From Chloroflexota bacterium (lineage in GTDB: Bacteria > Chloroflexota > Anaerolineae > UBA4142 > SHND01), in contig SHND01000059.1 of assembly GCA_004295045.1 (NCBI GenBank), positions 1 to 64,000 on the forward strand: DNA of 64,000 nucleotides, given 5' to 3'. Numbering within the stretch: position 1 is the stretch's first letter; each line of letters begins with the position of its first letter. Positions 52,954 through 61,466 of the stretch are shown piece after piece. The notes beneath the pieces were generated by a model that was not told the DNA's origin, searched no databases, and saw only the letters and a list, made by a program, of their open reading frames with translations. The position numbers and the translations under genes are program-made.

Positions 52954-54464
52954 CCAATCCCGTATCCCAAAAGTCCACCCGCCGCCGCGCCGCCGAGTGC
53001 GCCAAATATCGCGCCAAGCGGACCGGCTGCCGCGCCCAAGACACCTCCAATAATTCCACCAAAGATTCCAAGCGTGATTCCCAACAAAGTTGATGTATTG
53101 CCGAACAATGGACCGCGGCGTCCGTCTCGGACTTGCCACGAACAACCCGTAATTTGTTGCATCGCAGTGAGGAAAGGGGCATAGTCTTGTGCGGTGACGA
53201 TCTCGCCTCTGCCCATCACATCGGCGGATTCTTCGCGGTTCGTTCCATAACAATCGTCGTCGTTGGTACTGCAGTGCACGTGCGGCAGCCCGAGCAAATG
53301 CCCTGCTTCGTGCGTCGCAGTGGTTTGATCCCTACGCAAATCGCTGCCCGATCGCTCAACATCCTCTCGATACAATCTACTTGTCCTTGCACCCACAGAG
53401 CTCCGCGCGCCCGATGGTTTGTCGTAAAGCACATTCATTGTGTTGTGCGGGTTCGATGCAACGGGTTGGATGTGCAAAATTGTGGCCGCCAACTGACAAG
53501 GCTCGTTCGGGCACGGTTGTGATGGAACGAGCAAAAAGCGAAAACTCCAACGGTCGGTAACCGCGCGAATGAATTCGTTTTGCCAGCGCGTTTGTTCCGT
53601 GGGCGTCCAACGATTTGGTGTTTGTGTATCGTTAAAGTTGAACCTGACGCGCACGGTCAATGTCAAACGACATGGTTCGCTCGCGCTTCGGCGTCGCGGA
53701 TCAAGCGCTGCGCGTCGGTCCAATTCTGCATCAAAGCGACTTGTATTCCGCACGCGAATATTTTGAACCGTCGAAATTGCGGGCGCAGTTGGCGCGGGCG
53801 GCTGCGCCGGCTGGGACTGCGCTCCGGAAGATGGCGCGGGCTGAGCAGTCGCGGGTGCGGCTTGACGGTCTAAGCTGGGGGAGCGTCGCGCCCGGGCAGG
53901 CGGCGCGAATTCGCCGCGCGTGACACGCGTTGAAATTTGTTCTGCTTCGCGTTCAAATTCATTCACCGCGTCTCCAATGGTCAATGCTTGTGGCACAGGC
54001 AATGCAGACTGTTGAAGGGTGTGTGTTAGTTCATGCGCCAACAACTTTCGCCCACTGTCAGTATTTGGAGCATATTGACCTCGTCCGAAAACGACATCGC
54101 GCCCAACAGTGTAAGCCAACGCATTTACGGTTTGGGCGGATTCGGCAGCGCGTGTGTCCGTATGCACTCGCACGTGACTAAACTCCTGCCCAAACCTCGG
54201 CTCCATAAACGCGCGCGTTAAAGCATCCAACGGTTGCCCGGGTGAACGCAATACCTCATGCACGATCGGCGGCACGGCGTGAACAGGCGCGGGACTCGAC
54301 GCGGCGCGCTGCAAACTCATCTCTCGTTTTTTCTTGCACTCGGCGCACTCGCCTTCACCATGTGAATGATTCCCACACGCGCACGCGCGCTGCAATATGC
54401 CATGCGTTGGCGTTGTAGTTGGTTTAAATGCCGAGTGCGTCCGAGATGTTGCGTACGAATTCAT
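52938..54464 (-). CDS. DUF4157 putative cargo protein 2, with metzincin-like domain and Gly-zipper C-terminus
   Basis: A 508-residue protein. A Cys/His-rich N-terminus (ACACGNHSHGEGECAECKKK, about residues 27-46) precedes the DUF4157 domain with HELTH at 144-148. A Pro/Ala/Gln-rich linker (about 205-250) leads to a second protease domain with HEAGHLLGLPHVH (about 384-396), the full HExxHxxGxxH metzincin signature, and a Met-turn-like ADVMG near 415. The C-terminal 50 residues are a Gly-zipper hydrophobic tail (GIFGGIIGGVLGAAAGPLG). The start at 54464 follows an AGGTG site 7 bases upstream and lies 4 bp after the previous stop. It is predicted to be a membrane-inserting metalloprotease effector. 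Confidence 0.85.
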   Translation of the reverse strand: MNSYATSRTHSAFKPTTTPTHGILQRACACGNHSHGEGECAECKKKREMSLQRAASSPAPVHAVPPIVHEVLRSPGQPLDALTRAFMEPRFGQEFSHVRVHTDTRAAESAQTVNALAYTVGRDVVFGRGQYAPNTDSGRKLLAHELTHTLQQSALPVPQALTIGDAVNEFEREAEQISTRVTRGEFAPPARARRSPSLDRQAAPATAQPAPSSGAQSQPAQPPAPTAPAISTVQNIRVRNTSRFDAELDRRAALDPRRRSASEPCRLTLTVRVRFNFNDTQTPNRWTPTEQTRWQNEFIRAVTDRWSFRFLLVPSQPCPNEPCQLAATILHIQPVASNPHNTMNVLYDKPSGARSSVGARTSRLYREDVERSGSDLRRDQTTATHEAGHLLGLPHVHCSTNDDDCYGTNREESADVMGRGEIVTAQDYAPFLTAMQQITGCSWQVRDGRRGPLFGNTSTLLGITLGIFGGIIGGVLGAAAGPLGAIFGALGGAAAGGLLGYGIGSLFD

Positions 54465-54468
54465 CTTT

Positions 54469-55713
54469 TTACACCTGCATCGCATAACCGGCGTAGCTAT
54501 CCGGGTTGTTGATCGTATCGTTGTTTCCAGGCAAACTGCGGAACAATACTCCCAGCACCGGAAGCTTGCCCAGGAAGTTGAGAACGCTGCCCCAGAATCC
54601 GCCACCTCTAGGCCTGAGTTGATTAAATTCGGGTTTGTTCGAGTACGCGCGATCAGTTGTTAGCAAAGCGTTATGCACTGATTCGTGGATAATGGTTTCG
54701 ATTTTGAACGGGTCACTTGCCGAAGGATACGCATTCGTACAGACATGCAAGTTGCCAAAACAAGTCCACATCAGACGTCCCCCCACACACCAGCGGCTCG
54801 AAGTCCCGCACATCGTCCACGAGTTTGGATCACAATCAAAGCGCAGCGAGCGCATGTACCCATGAATACGCTGAAAGTTTCCTCGCACGTCGCGCACAAA
54901 ACCGTCGTCAATATCTCCGCTGTTCGCCGGATCAAAGTACCGACGAAAGCTGCTCTTGTCTGCCGGAGCCATGCGCCCCCAACCCGGAGCCAGACTGGTA
55001 ATGGCACGACTGACATGTGCCAGCGCGGGTTGGTGCTTGGCTTGCAGGTCGCTTTGTAATGTCGGATTGCAACCTGCAAAACTGGTTTGGGATTGTGGCG
55101 GCGCGGCTTGACGTTGGAGTGCCGTGGTACTCGGCGTCGAACGAGATCGAAGCGATGAATCAACTACCACTCGTTCCGCCTGCACCGCTTCAATTTCGTA
55201 TTGATCGTTTTGTTCACCAATCGCCAAATTTCCGTTCCACAAAGTAGCGGGAACTTGATTCTGCTGAATCACATGTGCGAACTCGTGTGCAAGCAATCTC
55301 CGCCCGACGCTCGTCTGCGGCGCATATTGCCCCGCGCCAAACACGACATTATGCCCAACGGTGTACGCCAACGCATTCACTGCGTGCGCAGATTTGGCGG
55401 CGCGTGAATCAGTGTGTACACGAATGCCGCTGAAATCCTGTCCAAAGCGCGGCTCCATGAACGCGCGCGTTGCTGCATCCAACGGTTGCCCCGGCGAACG
55501 CAAGACCTCATACACAATCGGCGGCACGTCGTGAACGGGCGCAGGACTCGATGTCGCTCGCTGCAAACTCATCTCGCGTTTCTTTTTGCATTCGGCGCAC
55601 TCGCCTTCACCGTGCGAATGATTCCCGCACGCACACGCGCGCTGCAACAAACCACTCGAAACAGGAGTGATGGCGGGCTTGGCAACTTGCGCCGCGAGTG
55701 TGCGCTCGGTCAT
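54469..55713 (-). CDS. DUF4157 putative cargo protein 1, with aspzincin-like C-terminal domain
   Basis: A 414-residue protein. Its Cys/His-rich N-terminus is nearly identical to that of cargo 2 (ACACGNHSHGEGECAECKKK, residues about 27-46), then the DUF4157 domain with HEFAH at 143-147. The C-terminal domain has a second motif HESVH at 343-347, followed by TTDRAY about 10 residues later and NNPDSYAGYAM at the end. This order (HExxH, T-D-x-x-Y, N-x-D-S-Y) is that of M35-type aspzincins. Several Cys pairs precede it (SWTMCGTSSRWCVG). ATG 55713 overlaps the previous stop (ATGA), so the longer frame is rejected. Likely a protease effector carried by the injection system. Confidence 0.84.
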   Translation of the reverse strand: MTERTLAAQVAKPAITPVSSGLLQRACACGNHSHGEGECAECKKKREMSLQRATSSPAPVHDVPPIVYEVLRSPGQPLDAATRAFMEPRFGQDFSGIRVHTDSRAAKSAHAVNALAYTVGHNVVFGAGQYAPQTSVGRRLLAHEFAHVIQQNQVPATLWNGNLAIGEQNDQYEIEAVQAERVVVDSSLRSRSTPSTTALQRQAAPPQSQTSFAGCNPTLQSDLQAKHQPALAHVSRAITSLAPGWGRMAPADKSSFRRYFDPANSGDIDDGFVRDVRGNFQRIHGYMRSLRFDCDPNSWTMCGTSSRWCVGGRLMWTCFGNLHVCTNAYPSASDPFKIETIIHESVHNALLTTDRAYSNKPEFNQLRPRGGGFWGSVLNFLGKLPVLGVLFRSLPGNNDTINNPDSYAGYAMQV

Positions 55714-56180
55714 TTTGCTTTCGCTTCGATACGCTTCAATACGTTCAGCAGTGCGGGTTTGGCGTACGCCCAATTGTGGCATTTGAAACTGCGCAGGTCG
55801 CGGATGGGCATCCGACAATCGTAGCAATACAAATCCACAATCGCGTTTGGCGCTTCGGTGTTTACAAATTTTTGTTCGCCCAGAATGACTCTGGCTAACA
55901 ATTCTTTAGAGTGTACCTGAGCGAGCGCCGATGCCACAATATCCAACCAATTGGTCTCGCGTCCGCACTTGGGACAATGCTTGGACTCACCGCTCACCCA
56001 TAGAGGTGCGCCGATGGTTTGCGGTTTCATCCCCAGCAAATCTTCGATAACGCGCACGTCCTCATCGCGCGTAACCCAACGATATCTACCCGGCAGCGCA
56101 CGCGGCGAGTCATATACTTGTTTGAAAATTTCGGCACTCACAGCATGAGTGGTTCTTGTGCGTGAATTTGATTTGGGCAT
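55710..56180 (-). CDS. Small zinc-ribbon protein of the injection locus, 156 residues
   Basis: A cytoplasmic protein of unknown function. It has a likely zinc site from HCPKCGRETNWLD and a distant LYCYDCRMPI. The start at 56180 is decided by the AAGGAGAGAT ribosome site; a longer frame upstream is rejected. It is coupled to cargo 1 by ATGA and may act as an adaptor or chaperone for loading cargo, which is inference from position. Confidence 0.68.
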   Translation of the reverse strand: MPKSNSRTRTTHAVSAEIFKQVYDSPRALPGRYRWVTRDEDVRVIEDLLGMKPQTIGAPLWVSGESKHCPKCGRETNWLDIVASALAQVHSKELLARVILGEQKFVNTEAPNAIVDLYCYDCRMPIRDLRSFKCHNWAYAKPALLNVLKRIEAKAK

Positions 56181-56190
56181 GGATCTCTCC

Positions 56191-56466
56191 TTATTTGGTC
56201 TCGGATTGATTTGGCGTGCCAATACTGCCATACACCGCGTGCGCGATTTGTGTACCAAGCGGCTGTGGACGTACATCTGTCGCGTGAATTGTGTCCGCGC
56301 GCAGAGATGCGAACGCGCCGCCATTGGCGTACGATTCTCCCAAGCCGCTTTCGCTCAACAGACGCGTCAATTCGGCTTCGACTGCCACCCGCATTTGCGC
56401 GCCGTCGCGCTGCTCAAGCGGCAGTCCATCTAGAATCAAGCGTTCGATGTGTAAATGAATGTTCAT
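56191..56466 (-). CDS. Small conserved-type eCIS protein, 91 residues
   Basis: A short protein beginning MNIHLHIERLILDGLPLEQ, a pattern often found next to the AAA+ ATPase gene in eCIS loci, then VAVEAELTRLLSESGLGE. No membrane span or catalytic motif is visible. Its start lies in a short gap after the ATPase gene that contains heptamer repeats. Function unknown; co-transcription with the ATPase is likely. Confidence 0.65.
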   Translation of the reverse strand: MNIHLHIERLILDGLPLEQRDGAQMRVAVEAELTRLLSESGLGESYANGGAFASLRADTIHATDVRPQPLGTQIAHAVYGSIGTPNQSETK

Positions 56467-56470
56467 TGGT

Positions 56471-56498
56471 CAATGCACAATGCACAATGTTCAATGTT
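56471..56498. repeat. Four tandem heptamers of CAATGxx type at the ATPase stop
   Basis: Units CAATGCA, CAATGCA, CAATGTT, CAATGTT begin at 56471, 56478, 56485 and 56492. On the minus strand the array supplies the last codons and the TGA stop of the AAA+ ATPase gene, and fills the gap to the next start. Confidence 0.85.
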
Positions 56499-58578
56499 CA
56501 TTGATGCGAAACTCGACCTCGTTGATAGGTTTGTCTAACTTGCGAAATTCCGCGCGCATGGCGGTCAACACCTGCGGCATCGTCACGGGCGTTTTGTTTT
56601 GCGCGGCGAGAAAAGCTGCGTTCAACGCGATGCTGTGAATGTTGCCGCCGGTCAGGTTGAACCGCGCAAGTCGGTCGTAATCCAATTCTGCTTTCGGCAT
56701 GGACGCGGGAAAGACGCGCTGCCAAATCATTTTGCGTTCGCTCGCAGAGGGAAACGGAAAATTGACAATGAAACGCAAGCGGCGCATGAACGCGGGATCG
56801 AGCGCGCTTTTCATGTTCGTCGCCAAAATCGCCAAGCCGCGATACTGCTCCATCCGCTGCAACAAATAATTGATTTCGATATTCGCGTAACGGTCGTGAC
56901 TGTCTTTGACCTCGCTGCGCTTGCCAAAGAGCGCATCCGCTTCATCAAAAAATAAGATCGCGCCGCCGTCCTCTGCCGCGTCAAACAAACGCCGCAGATT
57001 TTTTTCCGTCTCGCCAATATATTTGCTCACGACGGCAGACAAATCAATGCGATACAAATTCAATTCCAAATCATTTGCAATCACTTCAGCCGCCATCGTT
57101 TTGCCGGTGCCGCTTTCGCCCGCGAACAACGCGCTGATTCCCAGTCCGCGATTCATTTTGTCGCCAAAGCCCCATTCTTGGTACACCGTATGCCGTTGTC
57201 CAACTTGGTGCGCGATTTGGTGGAGGAGCTGCGTTTGTTCAATCGGCAGGACCAAATTGTCCCACGTCGCTTTGGGATCAATGCGCTGCGCGAGCGCGTC
57301 GAGACGCGGACGCGTCATCGCGCAGCAAGTCGCCCATACGGCGCGTTCAAATTGTGTTCCATCATCTATTGTCGCATTCGATGTTTCGCGCGCGATTCTT
57401 TCGATGCTCTCTGGATTCAAGTCGAACTGCGCGGCGAGCTGCGCGGCAAAACCATTCACGCGTTCGCCCAACGCTTGATGCCAGAGTAACTGCTGTTCGC
57501 TCGGCGTGGGCTTGGCGACCTCAATCGCAAAATTTGCGCGCATCGAAAGGATTGTGTTTTCGCGCGTGCCCAAAAAGAGAATGCCGTCCGTGCGCGCAAG
57601 AAAATGTTTGAGCGGCTCATCTTGCCCCTGCGCGGCGCGATCCGATTCGTGCGCGTCGAGATACAACGCAAGCGGCAGCAAAATACTTTCGCGCTGCCAC
57701 AAGCGCGCGAACGTTTCACGTTCGGCGGGATGATGTGGCAGTGCCGCCGCGTCAAGTCGAAACAATTGTCGCCCCAACATTCTGGCGGTGTATGCGGCGA
57801 CACTCTGTTTGCTGCTCGCGTCTGCACCGAGCAACTGCGCCACTGGCAGCGCTCCGTTTTGTACGCGCTGCCAACGCGCAATAATTTCTTGCGCCGCGCG
57901 TTCTTGTGACGGAGGAAGCTCTGCCGCGGTTTCGGAATCGAACGCGACGGGCTGCAAAAGTGCGGCGAGGCGGTCATCCAGCGTGTTCAAGCCCTTGAGA
58001 TAATTGACGATGCGTTCGTCGGCGCGCAGCGCGCTCGCCGTCAATGGCTGCGCCGCCGGTTGATTAATTTCCAGCAAACGCCAATAGCGCAGCGGTCGGT
58101 CCGGCGACAATGCTTCCCACGCGGGTTCGGCAAAGAGCGCCAGCGCCAGCGCGAAAGTTGGAAAGGCGCGTTGCGGGTCGTCCTGCGCGCGGGCGCACAA
58201 TGATGCGATGCGCGTGTCCAATTCCATTGCCGCGCACAAGAGCAGCACTTGCGACTCAAAGCGTGACAAGCCCAGTTGTTCACTCAACCTTATCAATGCG
58301 GGGGGGGGATTTTCGCGCTCGCGCAAATTCATTTCTTCGGCGAGTTGCGCAATTTGTGCATCATCGGATGAAGGCGGCGGCAAAAGTAAAGGCGTTTGTT
58401 CCGCAGGTGGCTTGCGCCCAAAGAGACGATTGAGACGCGAGGGCGGTGCATCCGGTTGCGGCTTGGACTCGACAAATACAGAGGCAGTCGGCGCGAGGCG
58501 CGCTAAACAGAGCCGCAGCCATTCCACCGCGAGCGAAAGGTAGTGTGCATTCGCTATCTGCCACGCGTCGTTCATCAC
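56491..58578 (-). CDS. AAA+ ATPase of the injection system (Afp15/Pvc15-like)
   Basis: A 695-residue cytoplasmic ATPase. The C-terminal AAA+ domain has Walker A AGESGTGKT (about 484-492), Walker B ILFFDEADALFG (about 536-547), sensor ATNMKSALDPAFMRRL with the arginine finger, and a lid region. The N-terminal half contains a degenerate ATPase-like module (ILFLGTRENTILSMRANF). In eCIS loci this protein is a universal component needed for assembly or cargo loading. The start overlaps the DUF4255 stop by 4 bp. A run of nine C on the coding strand (58300-58308, giving PPP) lies at about residue 91. Confidence 0.92.
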   Translation of the reverse strand: MMNDAWQIANAHYLSLAVEWLRLCLARLAPTASVFVESKPQPDAPPSRLNRLFGRKPPAEQTPLLLPPPSSDDAQIAQLAEEMNLRERENPPPALIRLSEQLGLSRFESQVLLLCAAMELDTRIASLCARAQDDPQRAFPTFALALALFAEPAWEALSPDRPLRYWRLLEINQPAAQPLTASALRADERIVNYLKGLNTLDDRLAALLQPVAFDSETAAELPPSQERAAQEIIARWQRVQNGALPVAQLLGADASSKQSVAAYTARMLGRQLFRLDAAALPHHPAERETFARLWQRESILLPLALYLDAHESDRAAQGQDEPLKHFLARTDGILFLGTRENTILSMRANFAIEVAKPTPSEQQLLWHQALGERVNGFAAQLAAQFDLNPESIERIARETSNATIDDGTQFERAVWATCCAMTRPRLDALAQRIDPKATWDNLVLPIEQTQLLHQIAHQVGQRHTVYQEWGFGDKMNRGLGISALFAGESGTGKTMAAEVIANDLELNLYRIDLSAVVSKYIGETEKNLRRLFDAAEDGGAILFFDEADALFGKRSEVKDSHDRYANIEINYLLQRMEQYRGLAILATNMKSALDPAFMRRLRFIVNFPFPSASERKMIWQRVFPASMPKAELDYDRLARFNLTGGNIHSIALNAAFLAAQNKTPVTMPQVLTAMRAEFRKLDKPINEVEFRINEH

Positions 58579-59873
58579 GTTACCTTGAGAATTTGCGAAT
58601 CGACAAACTTGGGCGTCTTGGCTTGCCGATCCAGCGGAATACTATCCACGCCATCCACACGCAGCCGCACGAGATACTCGCCCGGATTGCTCTTGGGAAC
58701 ATTATTCAGATTAAAAGTTAGATTTGCTTCGGGTTGAGTGCTTGCGGTTGCGACGATTTCGCCGTCGCGGACGAGGAGCGACGCGCGCTGTCCCGGTTGA
58801 ATCAACGGCGCGCTTGTCACTGTGAGTTGAATATTGCCCGCCGCCGCACTCGTCGGCGTAAATGTAATCGTCGGCGCGAGCGCGAGCATCAACGCGTTGC
58901 TGGAACTTGCGACCTCTTCACCGCGCTTGACGAATGCGGTCACAAGATAAAATCCGGCGGGATACACTTCGCCTACTGTTTGCGATTGCGCATTTTGCGG
59001 GTCGGATAGGTCGGTCGGTTTCGGCAGTTGCGCAATGATCAGAGACTCGGAGGCAAACACAACTTGAGCATCCAATTGTTCCGGTTTGCCCTGACGCTGC
59101 AAGGTGACGCTTACTGTATCGCCATTCAAGTTTTGACCAATGAGCGCAACTTGGTCGCCCCATTGCGCGGCAGGCAGCGCTTGAACGAATTGCATTTGTT
59201 CAGCGGTCGGCAGTTTCGTTAAATCAAACGTTCCCGCCAGCGGCACGCGCAATGTGTCTAAAATCGGCAGCCCGCCCACAACAGAGCGCACACCGCGATC
59301 ATCTTTGCCGCGTGTCAATACCGGCAAGGGCGAACGTGTGGGACGCGTGCTTTCAATCAACACCACCGAAAGTTGGTACGCGGCAGAGAGACGATAATTG
59401 ATTTGAAATGCTGCCCACAATTTCGACACTTCTTCTAGCGTCAGCGCCTGCGGTGTGATGCGTACGCGTTCGATTTGTTCGTGCAAGGTGCTGTCAGGCA
59501 CATCGCCCAACGTCGCTTTGATTTCATCGGCATCCAAAAGCGGATGGTCGTGCAAAATGCTCATCGCCTTGCCGAGCATTTCTTGTGATTTGATTTCGGA
59601 CTCGTCGCCGCTGTACGCAGTAACGAGATAATACAAACACAAGGGCAGCGGCGGCTGTCCCGTTTCTCCCGCCTTGACCTGCTGCGGCATTTCTTGATTG
59701 CGCCACGCCGCGTTAATTGCTGTTTGATACAAAAATATATTGACAGAATCGCCGGTGAGATTTTTGCGCGCGAGATCGAGCGGACGGGCGGTGACGTCGT
59801 TGATGCCAAGTCCGCCGATGAGCAAATTACGCAATGTCGCCGTGGCGGAGGCAAGCGCTTTATAGTTGCTCAT
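58575..59873 (-). CDS. DUF4255 protein, tail terminator (Pvc16/Afp16 N-terminal type)
   Basis: A 432-residue protein. The N-terminal 190 residues (ALASATATLRNLLIGGLG; NIFLYQTAINAAWRNQE; PPLPLCLYYLVTAYSGDE) are the DUF4255/Pvc16 domain, which caps the distal end of sheath and tube. The C-terminal half has Ig-like beta domains (LALAPTITFTPTSAAAGNI; NLTFNLNNVPKSNPGEYLV), present in some longer homologues. It overlaps both neighbours by 4 bp (ATGA), so the tail-end genes are coupled. Confidence 0.88.
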   Translation of the reverse strand: MSNYKALASATATLRNLLIGGLGINDVTARPLDLARKNLTGDSVNIFLYQTAINAAWRNQEMPQQVKAGETGQPPLPLCLYYLVTAYSGDESEIKSQEMLGKAMSILHDHPLLDADEIKATLGDVPDSTLHEQIERVRITPQALTLEEVSKLWAAFQINYRLSAAYQLSVVLIESTRPTRSPLPVLTRGKDDRGVRSVVGGLPILDTLRVPLAGTFDLTKLPTAEQMQFVQALPAAQWGDQVALIGQNLNGDTVSVTLQRQGKPEQLDAQVVFASESLIIAQLPKPTDLSDPQNAQSQTVGEVYPAGFYLVTAFVKRGEEVASSSNALMLALAPTITFTPTSAAAGNIQLTVTSAPLIQPGQRASLLVRDGEIVATASTQPEANLTFNLNNVPKSNPGEYLVRLRVDGVDSIPLDRQAKTPKFVDSQILKVT

Positions 59874-60703
59874 CGTTTGTCATTCCTGCGTAAATATTCT
59901 TCCAAACTCATGGTCGGTGTTGGGCGCGTCGCGCGCGGTGCGGGTTTGTGCGGCAGTGCGGCGCGCACTTCGATTCGTCCGATGGTGACGTGAATCGTCG
60001 GCGGCGCGGCAGGCATTTGGGGCGATTGCGATTGCAACTTTGGCATTTCTGACTCTGACTGCGCTATTGGCATGAGCGGTGTGACCAACGGATTTGGGAT
60101 CGCATCTTCCGCGCGGCGCGATTCATCTTTGCGCGGCGCGTGCGTCAAAGCATGTTCCACTGTCGGCCGGGTTGGCAGTGGTGTAACAATAGACGCCGGT
60201 AAAGTTTGAGCGCGTGTGTCAAGCGTGGAAGCGGTATTGGTTGCGTTCTTTTTTTCTTGTTCAATCACCGCGCGTTCAACGCGAATTGTTTCAGTTGTTG
60301 GCGCGGACTCGACACGCGGCATTGGAACGTGTTCAATCTCTTCGCCCCATTTCTCACGTTGTGCGATTACGGGTTGCACGGTGGCAAATTCGCGCGTTGG
60401 CGGCTCTATTGCTTGGCGCGGTGAAAGATGCAATTCTGCTGCGCGTGGTTCAAGCGCGTACGCGCGCGGCGATGGAGCTGCATCTGCGTGAAAAGCGATG
60501 CGCGGATTCAATTCGGAGGGTGGAGGTGGCGGAGCAGCTGTCACTTGTTCCGACGAAACCTCAAGCAACGCATCCGCATACTGCCGCGCCGAATTTCGCA
60601 CGCCGACCGCTTGCTCCGGTTCAAAGAATGAAAGCGGACGCGGTTGCAGCAGCGGCGCGAGATTCAAATTCTTTGCCGCGAGATTGCTCAAGAAATCAGC
60701 CAT
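59870..60703 (-). CDS. Pro-rich hypothetical protein of the injection locus
   Basis: A 277-residue protein, largely of low complexity. It begins MADFLSNLAAKNLNLAPLLQ, continues with a long Pro/Ala/Thr/Glu-rich middle (about 50-230), and ends ATRPTPTMSLEEYLRRNDKR. A short strand IHVTIGRIEVRA near residue 235 is of a type often seen in proteins that bind a tail or baseplate. It overlaps the gp28-like gene by 8 bp. I do not recognise a function; a flexible linker or cargo-loading factor is possible. Confidence 0.7.
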   Translation of the reverse strand: MADFLSNLAAKNLNLAPLLQPRPLSFFEPEQAVGVRNSARQYADALLEVSSEQVTAAPPPPPSELNPRIAFHADAAPSPRAYALEPRAAELHLSPRQAIEPPTREFATVQPVIAQREKWGEEIEHVPMPRVESAPTTETIRVERAVIEQEKKNATNTASTLDTRAQTLPASIVTPLPTRPTVEHALTHAPRKDESRRAEDAIPNPLVTPLMPIAQSESEMPKLQSQSPQMPAAPPTIHVTIGRIEVRAALPHKPAPRATRPTPTMSLEEYLRRNDKR

Positions 60704-61448
60704 TGCCGATCAATTCCAAATAGATTTGGCGGCGCGCCGCGCTCAAGTTCAAAATGTCGTTTTGGCTCCAACCGTACGCCGATGCCAACAGATGCACCTG
60801 ACGCACGATGCGGCGCGCCCACGCGCCGATTTCACTCCATAGAAACGTTGCAATGTCAAACGCGGCAAGCCAATGCTGTCCGCACACGGGGCAATTCAGC
60901 GCAAACTGAATGTCTGCCTGCGGGTCAGCTTCTGCCATGTGCGCGGCAATCGCATCGAGTACCGCCGGCGGCAATTCATCCAACGTTTGCGCGACACCAT
61001 CTGCCTGAACACTCTGCACACATCTCTCTAAAAGAAACGCACGGCTCGCGGCGACATTTTTTTGCGAGCTCCCGGCGGAAACCTTCGTCAGCGCAAGTAA
61101 ATCGGCGCTGTTGGGCAAACGGTACGTAACAGTGTACGATGCGTGCGCGAAGGAAATGGGCTGCGGGGATGCGTGGTCAGCCACACGGAGCGTACGCGTA
61201 TCCAAAGTGATTTGCAGTCGTTCGCCGCAGTTTGGACAATTTGCCACGCTGATGATTTGCGTACCAAAGAGCTGCTCGCGCAATGTCATGAGCTGCGCGT
61301 CGCGTTGACCGAGCGGCATTTCTTCCAGCAGCGCGCGGGAGAGTTCGGGTTGCGCGCTGCCCAACAGCAAAAGCATCCGCTGTGCCATCGGAAGCGCGCT
61401 CCCGATTTCCCAAAGATCCAAAAGCACAGCAGGGGAAGGAATGCGCAT
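60696..61448 (-). CDS. Small baseplate-type protein with two CxxC pairs (T4 baseplate protein-like)
   Basis: A 250-residue protein. Two zinc-type pairs are visible, NCPNCGERL (about residues 70-80) and NCPVCGQHW (about 184-194), and the C-terminal LASAYGWSQNDILNLSAARR block is typical of T4-type baseplate hub chaperones found after tube genes. It lies between the tube and Pro-rich genes. A zinc-stabilised assembly role is inferred. Confidence 0.7.
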   Translation of the reverse strand: MRIPSPAVLLDLWEIGSALPMAQRMLLLLGSAQPELSRALLEEMPLGQRDAQLMTLREQLFGTQIISVANCPNCGERLQITLDTRTLRVADHASPQPISFAHASYTVTYRLPNSADLLALTKVSAGSSQKNVAASRAFLLERCVQSVQADGVAQTLDELPPAVLDAIAAHMAEADPQADIQFALNCPVCGQHWLAAFDIATFLWSEIGAWARRIVRQVHLLASAYGWSQNDILNLSAARRQIYLELIGNG

Positions 61449-61466
61449 AGTTGTCCGGCGACGCGA

